The notes below the pieces were generated by a model. It did not search any database. It saw nothing but the letters and a program-made list of their open reading frames with translations, and had not been told where the DNA came from. This document shows, one piece after another, positions 1 through 11,382 of a DNA stretch of 64,000 bases. The translations under genes and the position numbers were made by a program. This stretch comes from Megalopta genalis (Eukaryota; Arthropoda; Insecta; Hymenoptera; Halictidae). Positions within the stretch are counted from its first letter, which is position 1, and every line of letters starts with the position of its first letter. The stretch is from the NCBI RefSeq assembly GCF_051020955.1, contig NC_135013.1:45265087-45329086 (forward strand), given 5' to 3'.

Positions 1-76
1 GATCGGCTGCAAAATAGATCGCAAAGTTGTTCGTGATCTTAGAAATCAAGATTAAAGGGTCAAATTTTTGTTTTGA

Positions 77-712
77 TTACAAAATATGATACTCATCTAG
101 ATGAACGAAAGTCTGAAAGGAACCATGGGTCTGGAGTCGAACCTTCACAAAAAACGATATTAAAAACGACACATAAAAATTATTTAGGGTATCCTCAAAA
201 TGTTTCTACACGCAAAAATAAGTCGGAAATGCGAAATAATGTTTTTTTTTCATTTAAGGCTCCGTTTTCGAGAAATACTAGGTTGAAGGAGTAATACTAT
301 TGAATAGGAATCAAGTGGCGCATCTGGCCATGGCATACCAATTCTACTTCTAGTCATACTAGAAGTCACACGAACCTGGCGCATCTTCAGTTTTCTTGAA
401 AACAAAGCCTTAAATAAACTCCTCTTTTTCGACTTATTCTTGCATATACAGTCACTAAACGGCTGATTATACCATGATTTTTGCGGTGCGACGGTCGTAA
501 CATATAATTTTTGGCGTTTTTAACATCTTTTTTTCTATAAAGGTTTCACTCGAGAGCCATAGTTCTTTTGAGACTATTGTTCCTCTCGATTACTGCTGTA
601 CTTGATTTTCGTGGACGAGAACAATTTTGTGGTCCAGTTTTTTCAGCAGATCTCCAGCCAACCACAAGTGTAGAATCATGCTATGATAGTTATGACATAT
701 AATTTTTGTACA
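77..712. repeat. Dispersed foldback repeat, family A copy 1
   Basis: This stretch is a diverged copy of 25865-26578; blocks such as AAGGCTCCGTTTT, CGACTTATT and ACATATAATTTTT recur in the same order. It is partly self-complementary: the left part (about 110-280) pairs imperfectly with the right part (about 400-600). That fits a decayed foldback MITE. Clear terminal repeats and target duplications were not found. A short open frame at 73-294 lies inside it and shows no sign of being a gene. Confidence 0.6.
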
Positions 713-874
713 CACTGTAAATATGTAGAGCTATACAATTCTATTTAATATTGTTCAATTTATATTTATTATTATTATTTTTAATTTCGATCTAATTTTT
801 AAAATCGATATTTAGAAATCTTTTATCTTTAATCGGTTTACTGTCTATTAGGTGTTAATTAAAATGCGTAATTA

Positions 875-1395
875 TTAGGTCTACTGGAAAGTTCTGTCTG
901 ATAGTGTCACTTCAAGTTTCAATCCATATGCACATGTTGATTTGAGACATATATGACTATCTCTCTTTATCATTGTCTTATGTCATTATTAAGTGAGACG
1001 CGAGAGATCGTGAAAACATGACTACCGATGATAATGCCAGACCACATTCTGCTTTGGCGACTCGTCAGAAAATCGCAGAGCTAGGCTGGAAAATTCTGCC
1101 ACATCCACCACATTCCCCAGACCTAGCATCCTCCGATTATCACGTGTTTCTCTCTTTGCAAAACTTTTTACAGGAAAAAAATCAAAACTGAAGCTGATGT
1201 CGACCAAGCACTAGTTGAGTTCTTCGGCTCTAAAAATAAATCATTTTTTAAAAATGGCATTTACAAGTTGCCATCACGCTGGCAAGAAGTCATAAGTAAC
1301 GATGGAAAGTATATTCTACAATAAATATTATTAAATGTATGAAAATTGTGTTATATTTCAATTCAAAAACGGACAGAACTTTCCGGTAGACCTAA
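875..1395 (+). mobile_element. Internally deleted mariner element, copy 1
   Basis: The element has inverted ends starting TTAGGTCTAC(T/C)GGAAAG, flanked by TA on both sides (873-874 and 1396-1397). Inside is only the 3' part of a mariner transposase, starting just before the second catalytic Asp (DNARPHSALATR). It includes the typical third-Asp region HPPHSPDLASSDYH and runs to a stop near 1321. A frame change near 1170 and loss of the N-terminal half make it non-autonomous. Copy 2 at 21651-22212 shares the same internal deletion, so the deleted form probably moved as a unit. Copy 1 lacks about 45 bp present in copy 2 near 985. Family assignment is strong from the motif and the TA target. Confidence 0.85.
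1020..1323 (+). pseudogene. Mariner transposase C-terminal fragment
   Basis: This fragment encodes the C-terminal third of a mariner transposase of the DD34D type. The second catalytic Asp (DNARPH) and the conserved block around PDLASSDYH are readable in one frame to about 1170. The rest (QALVEFFGSKNKSF, then YKLPSRWQEV and GKYILQ) continues in a shifted frame to a TAA near 1321. The first catalytic Asp and the whole DNA-binding domain are absent. It cannot encode an active enzyme. Confidence 0.8.
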
Positions 1396-1399
1396 TATA

Positions 1400-2445
1400 A
1401 TGAAATGTAAACTTTATGCAAATAATCAATAATAATGAAAACAAGATAGAATGGCAATCGCCTTTATATTTTCAACGCCTCCGAACTATTGGAACCAAAC
1501 AATTTTTCGAGAGTAACAATCGATTGGCGTCCCAAGTGTGGTAAATTCAAATCCAAGCCGGTGCCAGATAATAAATCGCCATAACAAAGTTTCTTCGCAT
1601 AGTTGCGATAGTTCATCGATCCTAACCGATCAGCGACGTTCAATGAGATTTCAATTTAGCAGGAATCGTTACCTTAGCCGAGGACTTCGTTTCGATAACC
1701 TCCAGTTCAGACGGAAGATTATTTCCGTTCTTTGGGAAACTTCGAACCTTAAGATCCTGGATTGGCGATCGGTGATCCTATCGGACATAATCTGTAATAT
1801 TTTATATCCTCCAGCAGATAATCCATAATGTTTCGTGCTCGTGTACAGAAAATGAACTTTACGAAAAGAGTGGATCTATTAACTGATGAGAAGTATTCTC
1901 GCCACTGAAAACATTTAATTTCATAAAATTCTATTCACGATTGTGAAAATTCAAATATTTAATACTATGATTATATTTGTGTATATATTCTACAAATAAA
2001 AATTCTAAAATAAATAGAAATAAAATATTTGTGAATAATAATATTGTAGTTGTGGTTGAAATCGGTGTCGTTTTGTTCTCGTTTTTATTACAATTAATTG
2101 GAGTTCGAACAATGTTAATAATTACATTGTGCTAGCGTATTTGTATTTGCTTTTGTAGCTAACAAACAAACACGGAATATTATTTTTCAATCTTTATGTT
2201 GCGAAAATAAGACATATATAATTCATTGCAAAGAGTGTTTTGATTCAAATATAAAATTTTCTATATTTTGAGCTTTTAATTGAGTGTCAGCTGTCTACCT
2301 GAATTTCAGTATTAAACTCTCGAAAGGAGTTTCATATGTTGTATTGTTTATTATTGTAACATACTTTAAGTTCTAAGTAAAAACGATTTAAAATTTCGTT
2401 TATTATTTTAGCTAGTAAAATACTGGCAAGATACTGGTAAGGCGT
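1400..2445. other. No recognised gene (1.0 kb)
   Basis: This is AT-rich sequence between the mariner copy and the next repeat. A 96-codon open frame at 1538-1828 has no recognisable domain. The segment around 1490-1830 is richer in CpG than its surroundings and could be unique non-repeat DNA. Nothing else is visible. Confidence 0.5.
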
Positions 2446-2447
2446 GG

Positions 2448-2640
2448 GTGTAATTTTGTAAGAAGTGAAACTCCCCTGAAACCTGGGGAATGTCCCTGGT
2501 GTGTCATAAATTAATGTTAATGACGGACGCCAAGAAGCTATACTGTTAAGGCATAAAACAGTCCGCTTAATTAAAAAAGTTGTTAATTTGATAAATCACA
2601 GTCTTGAATGATTTCCTTTTAACACATTATACACGTTGAT
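2448..2640. repeat. Dispersed repeat, family B copy 1
   Basis: About 190 bp match 15840-16030 in the same orientation. Shared blocks include TAATTTTGTAAGAA, GTGTGTCATAAATT versus GTGTGCCATAAATT, ATGTTAATGACG and CTTAATTAAAAAAGTT. Neither copy shows coding potential or clear inverted ends, so the class of element is unknown. Confidence 0.65.
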
Positions 2641-3084
2641 ACTGACAGAGGAAATTCTCGCAAAAAATCCATTTTCGATATGAATACAAGAATATTTCAT
2701 TCAGTAATCACATACAGTACATAATTATGTCACACAATTCGGAAAATTTGAAAGAACAGATACTGAACAAAATATTAATTTCACCTCCAGTTTCACTGAC
2801 TGAGAAATGAACCGAATATATTATATGCCATAAATAAACTACGGATTTTATGCATTTATAGAAATACATTTGTAGAAATATTTAAAGAATTTCAAGAATT
2901 TTCAACTCATTAAAAACTGTCTGTACTTAGTGCAGTATAGTCTGCACTACTAATTAGTAGATACAGCAGCTATATAGAGATTTATTTAGTTAGTAATTAT
3001 TTTATTTTACCATATAGTCATGTCATATTGTCATACAGCAGAGTTGGGCATTATGCGAATATATTTTTCGAATATTCCACTAAC

Positions 3085-3573
3085 GTTTTAATAAGAAATA
3101 CATATCGTTCGCAAGTGATGAATTGAAAATAGCGATTCCAGAGAAATATCCAGTATTGGCGAATCGAAAGGGTACCGTGTTCGATCGCGACAATACCAGG
3201 TCTCGTGTCTCTGTGACTACCCGACAAAAGTCGTTGGAGTTTGGCTGGGATGTCCTATCCCATCCGCCGTATTCACCGGACATTGCACCTTCTGATTTTC
3301 ACTTATTCAGATCATTGCAAAATTCCCTTATCGGCAAGAACTCTCTCTTTGGACCACGTAAGAAACTACCTTGAAAAGTTGTCGCCGAAAAACCTGGAAA
3401 ACTCTGGGAGGATGGAATCTTCAAATTGTGTGAAGGATGGAGGAAGATTGTAGAATAAAATGGTGCATACATAGTAAAATAAATATATGTCGATATGTAA
3501 AAACTTTTCATTTTAAATTGAAACTTTCAAATTGTCCTGAAAAATCGGCACGAATTTTCCGGTCAACCCAGTG
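3085..3573 (+). pseudogene. Mariner transposase 3' remnant (second lineage)
   Basis: This is a 3' fragment of a mariner transposase from a different lineage than the 875-1395 copy. The readable protein is YPVLANRKGTVFDRDN followed by HPPYSPDIAPSDFHLF and SLQNSLIGKN. The second catalytic Asp is preserved in RDNTRS and the third in APSDFHLF. After about 3355 the reading shifts frame (EKPGKLWEDGIFKLCEGW) and ends near 3470. A mariner-like right terminus is visible at about 3545-3573 (GAATTTTCCGGTCAACCCA). The left terminus and the N-terminal half are missing. Confidence 0.8.
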
Positions 3574-3578
3574 TTATA

Positions 3579-3991
3579 CAGGGTAATCCGTTTAACTTGA
3601 CTCGGTGGAGTATTTTGCGGCGAATTGAAGTTATCAAAAATACGTTCCTACAAAAGTCCATTGGTATGGAGGGGGACGTTAGACGATATAAACAATATTC
3701 CTATAGGTGTAGTGATCGGAAAGATATTGAAGTCAAATTAACATTTTTAAATGGTACCCTGTACTTTTTTATCCTTAATATAATAGCGTTCGTTGAGACG
3801 AATACGATGACCTACAATAATATACAACAATATCATTCCATGTAGTAAAATGACGTAAATGAAATGCGTATGTGGCAGATGAACGCAAGTCGCTAGCTGA
3901 ACTCTACCTGACTATATGGTAGTTACATATCTTTGACAATTTCAATCCCCCGCGAAAAATCCCATCGAGTCAAGTTAAACAGATCACCCTG
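3579..3991. mobile_element. MITE with CAGGGT(A/G)ATC inverted ends
   Basis: The two ends are inverted repeats of about 33 bp: CAGGGTAATCCGTTTAACTT on the left and the complement of AAGTTAAACAGATCACCCTG on the right. They are flanked by TA (3577-3578 and 3992-3993). The 413-bp interior has no transposase. It begins immediately after the mariner remnant. An 82-codon open frame inside (3597-3845) is best read as a chance frame of the MITE. The superfamily is likely Tc1/mariner-like from the TA target, but that is inference. Confidence 0.8.
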
Positions 3992-3997
3992 TATATT

Positions 3998-6420
3998 CAC
4001 GTAGAGTGACATTTAACGAGAAAAAGATCATGCTCAGCTAGAATCGCGCTTTAGCCTGTTGGGATTGCAGGGTAAGAGAAAAAAGATCTTAACCGTTTGC
4101 GCTATGATTTCATTTGCTACCTTGGTTAGCTATTCTGCTAGATTATTTCATTCATTTTAGCTATTCTACTAGCTATTCTCTTATAGCTTATTCCTTAATA
4201 AATACCCTGAGTAACCCTCACGAGTAACCCGGATACCCGAAGTATCTCACAAATAAGAGCTCTAATGATCAAACACCCTGTAGTGCAAGGGGTCGATAAA
4301 CGCAGCGTGGAAATATAATTCGATGATTGCTCTGATGACAGTGCGTGCATTTCGTGTGTCTGATATAATAGCTTCTGCACGGCTAACGACTTGTTACAAG
4401 GTGTTCCTCTAGTATCCGTGTGTGTGTGCGCGTGTATGCTGTGCGCGTATCGCGCACTAATCATGCTCGAAGGATGGCGTTGTTGTTCTCTTTCCAATAC
4501 AGACCATTGTGCGTCGTAAATGAAATGTTCGTTTCTCATCTCATCGTTCTATAAAATTTCGTATTCCGACCGAGAAGTAGACGAACAATAAAGCATTGTA
4601 AACGCGACAACGGGCCCGCGCATCTCCAGCTGACAAATGCGCATTGAAACGAGTGACCAGTTTTTACGCCGGTGATTCTAGACCCCTAGGTGCGTGCTAG
4701 CGTATCAGCGTCGCGACGGTAAAAACAGAAGATGCGGCACGATATCGCGGCTATAATAACGGGCCGCGAGATGAGAAAAGAATCTTTTAAAAGGACGATA
4801 TCAGTTTCCTGCCAACTGTCCCTATGATACATCGTAATGTCGTTCCTCCTTTTCCTTTTGTCTCCTATACACCGGTCGAACGCTCTATCCGAAATGTTCG
4901 AGAGCTTGCTAGAGAATGCTAAGTTGCCGATGAATAATGGATCTATTATTCCAGCGACACTATCCGGAATGCCGTCGAAGAAGATAATATCGTTGACACT
5001 TCATACAAACTCATACTATTTTCAATCGTGGCATACTCAAAGAATCTCGGCCGAATAACGATTACCGTGCGACAGAATTGTTGTTCCGTGATCTGCACAA
5101 CTCCGTGTATTCCCTTTAAAATGTAGATTTAAGCCTTAATTTGTCGGATTACTTCCATCATTTGATATTTATCAATTTTTAAGCATACCGTATTGTATTA
5201 TTTCCTGTGTTCACAGGACTTGTTTATGTAGGTATCATTATTTATTATTCATTGAAGGAGGTATTATAGTGTGAACTTTGGAAAAAATCAATTTCTTTTT
5301 GCATATTCTTAATCCTTAAATGCATATTGTTGCCAATTGTCTACATTCCAGTTCCACTTAATTTTATTCAAAAACCTGAGTATGTGCGTTTCCGAACACA
5401 CGTTGATAACAATAGACAATAGACCATGTGTGAAAGAAAAGACTTGACATTACTTTTGGCGAGTAAGTTATGTTTTTTGACATTTGAATATGGTTAACCT
5501 TCAATGTGTTACTTGGAGAGATATTTTCTTTTTTCGAGATTCCTATAAAGGAGTGATTTATCTAATTGAAAAAAAAATTACTTCTCATCTGTTGTCAGGT
5601 AAGCTATGAATGTTTCATGTTGCATTTGAAAATTTTATTGAATATATGCCAGATTTTTGGCCATTTGTTTACGTCTACAATAATTTTAGTAATAAACGCA
5701 ATATTTTTGCCAAAAGTCTACATACAACTTTTGTCAAAATAAATACTCAATATTATTACCTAGATTTTTTAATTTATTTTTTACGTAACCCATGACTATA
5801 TTCCTATAAAAAACGATTTTAAAAAATTCAAAACAGAAAATCATGCATTTAAGGGTTAAATTAACGAAATTATGGTTGCTTAAAAAACGCGACCACCTTG
5901 TATCATTATCGATATGCTTAACTTAAAAGGCATTTAGTGCGTGTCTGACTGCAGCCCCTACTAGAATGAATCAAAAATTTTTATTTTTTTTCTATCTTTA
6001 AGGCCCCCGAAGTATAACAGAACATGTAAAAATCGATAATCGAAAATTTCTAAATATCGTTATTTTTTTAATTACCGACCTTTTTACTTTGTTCTAGTAC
6101 CTGCTATTGCCAAATTCATACTAATTAAGGAACTTTCACGTTCGTTTTTATTTCAGACAAGCAGAAAGGCCGGAATCATGGATATCGTGAGACGATCTTT
6201 TTTAAAAGCGACTACGTTGGAGAGTATGCAGTGCCACTAGTTTTAACTTTTTTTTGTTCAAATAAACGTCGTTGCAATACGTCCAAATAAACCTTGTCAA
6301 TTTAACTGCAAAAGGTTCAATAGTTTCTTCGCAAAAAATTCCCTAACAAAATTAAAAATGCACGTACTTCACACTAGAATATATCTCCTTAATGCTTACA
6401 TACTTCTCGCTCAGTAATCA
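3998..6420. other. No recognised gene; CpG-rich island at 4540-4830
   Basis: This 2.4-kb stretch has no recognisable coding sequence. Positions about 4420-4830 are CpG-rich and look non-repetitive (GGGCCCGCGC, CAGCGTCGCGACGG, GGGCCGCGAG), unlike the AT-rich flanks. They may be a conserved non-coding or promoter-like island. A 73-codon frame at 4837-5058 and a 114-codon minus frame at 4195-4539 have no family signature. The remainder is AT-rich. Confidence 0.4.
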
Positions 6421-6761
6421 TACGTCGTTTCCCGATGTGTTTTTTAAATGTGTGGAACATAGTATAAAATACATTGAACCAAATAGGAACAGAAATAGTA
6501 GACAAACTAATAAAACAGATGCCGAAATTATTTCAAGAAATAATTAAAAACGTGGTGGATGTATTGCCGAAAAGAAACTCCAATTCTCTTTTATAAAATT
6601 GACGACATTTTTATTATACTGTTAAATATATATATATAATCTACTTGTTACAGTTTCATAAAATTAAATTCGAAATAAATTGAATTATAAGAATTTCATA
6701 TCCATTTCTCAAATTTATTTAATTTTCTGTTAGTATTCTAATACTTTTGGAGAGAGAGGTG
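6421..6761 (+). pseudogene. Tc1-like transposase 3' remnant
   Basis: The sequence is homologous to the 3' half of the deleted Tc1-like element at 27181-27703. It shares the block encoding NQ-G-EIVDKLIK near 6480-6520, the A-T-rich tail, and the terminal motif CTAATACTTTTGG at 6738-6750. The right end is at about 6761 next to TA. No left end was found. The coding part is very short and degenerate. Confidence 0.65.
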
Positions 6762-7274
6762 TATATTTAAAAACACGATAAATTAGAAAGTAACAACAAA
6801 GTTATACGAAGATATAAAGAGTTAAGAATGTTATAAACAATACTCAGACTTACTAGAAGATTCGGGTGATTCAGTGTTAGGATGATTAGGCTACGATTAA
6901 GATTGGGAATCTGATTAATGTTTAAGTGGCTTTTTGTTAAATGTAAATGTGAAAATAAGTTATTAAGCCGGAGTCTTAGATGAGCCGTTTATTTTGAAAG
7001 TGGCATAAGTCACTTTTTCAAAAAAATCGAGTTAACCTAATCAAGTAACACTAATTACAATTGAACGGTATTTTTTCATTTTAAAAAAATTTGCAATCAA
7101 TAAGTTGAGAACTATTGAGATTTGTTCGAGAGAAGTTTTGCTTTAATTGCGAGGCTTAGTGTAAAAGAAATAGAAACGTGTGATAAGTGTGTGTGAAGTA
7201 TTGTTTTGAATTATTTTCAGTATTTTTAAAAAAGTTGTGATCACTGGACTTATTTTTATAAGTGCGAAAGAATA

Positions 7275-7502
7275 GTGCAGTTTTGTAAATTATATTATAG
7301 TGATGTGGCGGCTACATCCGGACCCGCCAGCAAATTTGATTTATCACCAAAAAGAAGAAGACTTAGGCGTTATTCACAAATAGAAATGGATCCGTTATAC
7401 GCTGGATCTCGTCCTGTTTCTTCAGCAAAATACAAAGACATGATGGACTTGCTTAATTATATACCCCCAATATACCACAGCTATTTTAAAAATTTGAAAT
7501 AA
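7275..7502 (+). CDS. 75-residue ORF carried by the GAGCCG element
   Basis: This is an open frame of 75 codons inside the 1.19-kb element. Residues about 22-31 form a basic cluster (SPKRRRLRRY) that could act as a nuclear localisation signal. The tail (YKDMMDLLNYIPPIYHSYF) is ordered-looking and resembles the C-terminal end of a longer transposon protein. No catalytic motif is present and I do not recognise the family. It may be the surviving last exon of a transposon-encoded protein, preserved when the interior was deleted, or a captured host exon. An AT-rich 3' region with AATAAAAAA follows near 7630. Confidence 0.4.
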   Translation: MQFCKLYYSDVAATSGPASKFDLSPKRRRLRRYSQIEMDPLYAGSRPVSSAKYKDMMDLLNYIPPIYHSYFKNLK

Positions 7503-7697
7503 AACACGATTTCCGAGGACTTAATCACTCCTATTGATGACGAAAATTAAATTGAACTGATGTATTTTCATATAAATTACTTATACTTATGTTTCAAAAT
7601 GTATTAATTATTTTTGTATTTTATGAATATTAAAATAAAAAATACTTAAATCAAACCTTCATATTAAATATGTTCATGGTATAAATTATTATTATAT

Positions 7698-7832
7698 GAG
7701 CCGTTTATTTTGAAAGTGGCATAAGTCACTTTTTCAAAAAAATCGAGTTAATGGTAACACTAATTACAATTGAACGGTATCTTTTCATTTAAAAAAAAAA
7801 GTGACTTATGCCACTTTCAAAATAAACGGCTC
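7698..7832. mobile_element. Nested 135-bp MITE of the GAGCCG family
   Basis: A complete short element has the same 35-bp inverted ends as its host element and a target duplication ATAT (7694-7697 and 7833-7836). The middle is little more than the two termini joined. It is the non-autonomous form of the same family, inserted into a larger member. Confidence 0.85.
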
Positions 7833-8173
7833 ATATATGTAATTTATTCAACAATTTTAGTAAATCACTGTCCTTTCAAAACATCACTTCAGTAAAATAC
7901 GTCGGACAAAATTAATATATGTCAGTCATTTTTCTAAACTATTTATTTTGAAAGCGGCTTAAGTCACTTTACCGTAATGAAAAGTGGTGATTCTTTAATG
8001 TTTATAATATATATAATATACTGAGAAAAATATCAGTATCCTGAGATAACAAATACAAGTAAATCTTCTCGAAAGTTAACATCCATATTTTTAAACGTGT
8101 TAAAACGCAAACCCTTAAATATCTGGACTTAAAAACAAAGTGACTTATGCCACTTTCAAAATAAACGGCTCAG

Positions 8174-8479
8174 ATGAGAGTCAAATTTATCTTACAATAT
8201 CTGCTCATTTTTATTGGCATATTCCTATCACATGGAGAACTTCCGAGTATCCCATTTCAAGAGGATGTCGACTTTGAGCCGATGATGTCAATGCAGTTTT
8301 CCGCTGTTTTGAAGTGCGCTGTTATCAGCCAGATGATGTTCGAGAGGTCCGGAATTGAAGATAATCCGATGGAACTGGGTTCAGTGAAGAAGCTGCAAGG
8401 GGAAAAGTTTCCCAGCCGAAGGAATAAGCGGCCTCGTGTGTTTCGTCGTGCAGTTTCTGCGAATATTGTAGCAATGTAA
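8174..8479 (+). CDS. Candidate small secreted protein (101 aa)
   Basis: The frame begins with a clear signal-peptide shape: Met-Arg-Val-Lys, then a hydrophobic core (FILQYLLIFIGIFL, residues 5-18), with likely cleavage after SHG at residue 21. The mature part is mixed, with one Cys (48), an acidic stretch (EDVDFEP) and a strongly basic C-terminus. Paired basic residues at 82-83, 85-86 and 91-92 are possible convertase sites. I do not recognise the family. The ATG lies in the right-hand AGAT target duplication of the GAGCCG element, so the native 5' flank is now 1.2 kb upstream (before 6978). A polyadenylation signal follows at 8744. It could be a single-exon peptide gene, a first exon, or chance; expression data would decide. 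Confidence 0.4.
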   Translation: MRVKFILQYLLIFIGIFLSHGELPSIPFQEDVDFEPMMSMQFSAVLKCAVISQMMFERSGIEDNPMELGSVKKLQGEKFPSRRNKRPRVFRRAVSANIVAM

Positions 8480-8743
8480 TTATATCTTTGGAGTAGACTC
8501 AAGTGTGTTGAAGGATCAATTAAACAACGAGGATCGAAAGATTTGTTTGATCTTGTAAGTTACTGCAGACTGCTGTAGTCGAAAGTGACTTTCGCTCGTA
8601 GAATGCTGCGCAGCTATAAAATTTACACGACGAAGCCTCCGATCTTCTCTCACCGCAGTACATCGAATTTGGGTAGGCTTCACCTCAGTAGACAAAGATA
8701 AAGAAATGACTACGGTAACAAGTTTATGAAATAGACGTACATC

Positions 8744-8749
8744 AATAAA
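8744..8749 (+). terminator. Possible polyadenylation signal for the 8174 ORF
   Basis: AATAAA lies about 265 bp after the stop codon of the candidate secreted protein. In AT-rich DNA such hexamers occur often by chance, so support is only positional. Confidence 0.25.
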
Positions 8750-9004
8750 ATGCCACGACCATAACTGGACAAACGTGATTTTCGTGTTAATTTTATAATT
8801 GTAGTATCAATGGATGGTTTAGACTATTCCGATAAAAATGAGACTGAATATAATGTAAATGGCACTATGTTTATGGAATAACTCATTATTATAAATTGCT
8901 TACTAATTATTCTGAGAATAGCTTAAATTAATCCGATTTACATCGTGTTCGGACTCATTTTTATCAGAACAGCCTCGATGGTACATTGATGTTAAGGCAA
9001 AAAA

Positions 9005-9475
9005 AAAATAAAAAATTGTCGTTTTTAACGTTTCTATCTGAGCCTACAACGAAAATTTAAAAAAATGCCTTTCATAGATCTCGATAACTTATGTACATGC
9101 TAATTATTTTATCGAAATCGGTTGAGGTTGTTATGAGTTATAACAAATTACAGATCATATAAATTTTAGTTTCTTCACGATTTTTGGCACTTTTGACCAA
9201 AAACTGTAAGCTATATCTGCCGTTTTTCAAATATTTCAACACCTGTAGTTTGACTCTGGGTTAACTAATTTTGATCAAATTTTCAGCACGTATATAAGTT
9301 ACCGAGATCTACGAAAGGCAGATAGTAAAATTAAAAAGCGAGAGATTTTTATCTTCTTTTTTTGGCATCCAAGTAATAGTAAAATTAGAATGAAGCATTT
9401 TAGTCATTGTCTAGTAGAGTCATTTAGTTCAATTTTAGAAAAGTTATTGCGTTTTAAAAATAATACCAACGCTTC
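9005..9475. repeat. Palindromic family C, partial copy 1
   Basis: This shares blocks with 16199-16871 and 22570-23242: ATCTGAGCCTA, AACGAAAATTTAAA, TAGATCTCG(A/G)TAA and TTATTGCGTTTTAAAA. The internal part is self-complementary (TAGATCTCGATAACTT near 9077 against AAGTTACCGAGATCTAC near 9296). The outer left arm with the CAGTG terminus is not visible. Confidence 0.6.
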
Positions 9476-11140
9476 CACGGTCCATTGTAAATGACACTAT
9501 TCAGCTGACTTGGAAACCCATCGAATATGTTTTACGACTTCTTTCAAATAATATGAGATGGTAGCGGTATGGTTAGCCGACAATCACAGTACAGCGCGGT
9601 CCGAATCGAGGCGCGCCACGACCTTCTCCGCCCTACCCTAATTAAATTTATATTTTAATTTAAAAATTTAATATTTTACTCACGAATTAAAAAATTGGAT
9701 TTAAAATGGTGAAGTTCACAGAAGACGAACATATATTTTTCAAGTTTTTAAACACATAAACAGGGATGAAATTTGCAAAAAAAATTTTTATTTTTTAATT
9801 GTTGAAAAAGTACTTTTTCAAATTGAATGCTTTGTATCTTTAATAGTTTCGAAGATATAAATTTAAACGTTAAGGCAGTTTTCGTAAACATCAAACAATT
9901 TCGAAATTAGACAAATAATGACATGGAGGTACAAAAGTGATTCGTTTGTAATGGAATGGCCTGTAATATGCATATGTTATATATATAACATCGATACAGA
10001 GCCGGTGGATTTTAGATTCACCGTATCAACGTATACCGTATACAGTTACAGTGTAGTCAATTAAAGTAACTCAAACAAAAATGAATGCTTCAAGCTGAAA
10101 TTTTTACTGTAGTTTGTGTATATGACATTGAAGGAAATTGTGCATGGATTTTTCCAGCTGTTGGAAAATGCACAATCGGAACATGTTTTGGCCCATAAAC
10201 GAGATAGGTCACGTGATCTATTTCGTCGAAGTGCCGACAAATGTGCCGACACACCTGACTATACCTTCTTCTTGATTCGGCAGCGACGGAGTATATGCGT
10301 GCGATAATGAAAATACATCATAGGTTAATTGTAAATCTTCGACATAAATAAACGCTGGAAATATACAAAGTCTAACACAAATCGATAATTTGTGCACAAA
10401 AAATAATTTAAAGAAAAGTATGAAAGTTGATGAATTAATTTCTACATAATCACGTTCAGCGTAAAAAATGCTATGAAATTATTTTAGCTAAAGGTCTCCC
10501 CCCCCCCCTTTTAAGACTTCTTCGACAAGGCTATTGATGCGAGAGCTTGTTAAACTATCATCTTCAACACGAAGGCGACATCGTGAGCAGATCTTGTCAA
10601 GTTAGATTGTGATCGCTGAGGTCTGCTGTTCACGCCCACTACACAAATTGCCGTGTCATAAAACAACGCTGAAACGACCACAGCAGCTTTGCCAGATGCA
10701 TGCGCGGTAGTCTCAAGCTTCGGATATCTTGTCCACCTTCGCTTACTGCCCTATAATGGAGAAGTTTATTACCACAGGTATTCGTTTATCATAAATACAT
10801 GGCACGCTTGAAACAGTATTCTATTTTTAATTCCTTCAGCTTACCCGATGGCAAAGTTGTCTTTTAACTCTAGGTTCATGGAACCAGTAAAAATGACGGG
10901 TCGCTCATTTTTTAATTTAACCATTATTCAGATTGACACGTTTATAAATTATTTGTTCAACGTACATGTTATTTGCGGAAAATATTACAAGTAACACTCG
11001 TTAGAAAAAAACAGAATAAAATGTCAGTGTTGCTTTTATAAACTAATACGTTGCTTTCGGTGCTCCGTAAATCTAGTGTTTATTGCCCGTGCCTTATTGA
11101 CTCACCCCGTATATGTACAACCAACACAAAAAATCTAGAT
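9476..11140. other. No recognised gene (1.7 kb)
   Basis: Mostly AT-rich DNA. A weakly tRNA-like stretch near 9555-9615 does not fold convincingly. Two overlapping open frames on opposite strands at 10061-10307 are unsupported. A C-run lies at 10498-10508. A MITE-like right terminus (GACTCACCCCGTATA) ends near 11113 without a visible partner. Confidence 0.4.
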
Positions 11141-11382
11141 CAGGCGTTGGCAACTTATGATTCCATTTGTAAAATAATTTGATAATTATTAATTAGAATT
11201 AGAATTTTGAATTTTTCTGTCTAAAGTTTAGGAGCATATTGTAATTAGTTTCTCAATCAAATTTATGTTGTTACTCACTGAAAGACTGTTTTAAAATAAA
11301 AATATCGCTGACCTGAAACGATCTCTTAATAAGCACATTTTCGTTGACTTTGATCAGCAGTCAAAAAAATTGTCGACGCCTG
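11141..11382. mobile_element. hAT-like MITE (242 bp)
   Basis: The ends are CAGGCGTTGGCAA on the left and the complement of TTGTCGACGCCTG on the right. They are flanked by the imperfect 8-bp repeats ATCTAGAT and ATACAGAT. Terminal CAG with an interior GGCAA and 8-bp target duplications are typical of hAT elements. There is no transposase inside. Confidence 0.7.

Larger units (their letters stand above)
6982..8171. mobile_element. 1.19-kb element with GAGCCGTTTATTTTG ends
   Basis: The ends are inverted repeats of about 35 bp (GAGCCGTTTATTTTGAAAGT and its complement), each followed by a small hairpin made by AAAGTGGCATAAGTCACTTT. A 4-bp direct repeat AGAT flanks the element (6978-6981 and 8172-8175). 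It carries a 75-codon open frame (7275-7502), a nested 135-bp MITE of the same family (7698-7832), and a third degenerate terminus copy near 7945-7975. The superfamily is not clear; 4-bp target duplications occur in several DNA transposon groups. Insertion took place directly at the start codon of the downstream candidate gene. Confidence 0.8.

Noticed and set aside
9555..9615. tRNA-like A-box/B-box pair (TAGCGGTATGG, GGTCCGAATCG)
   Set aside because: Anticodon and T arms do not fold properly and no acceptor stem closes. At best it is a tRNA-derived relic.
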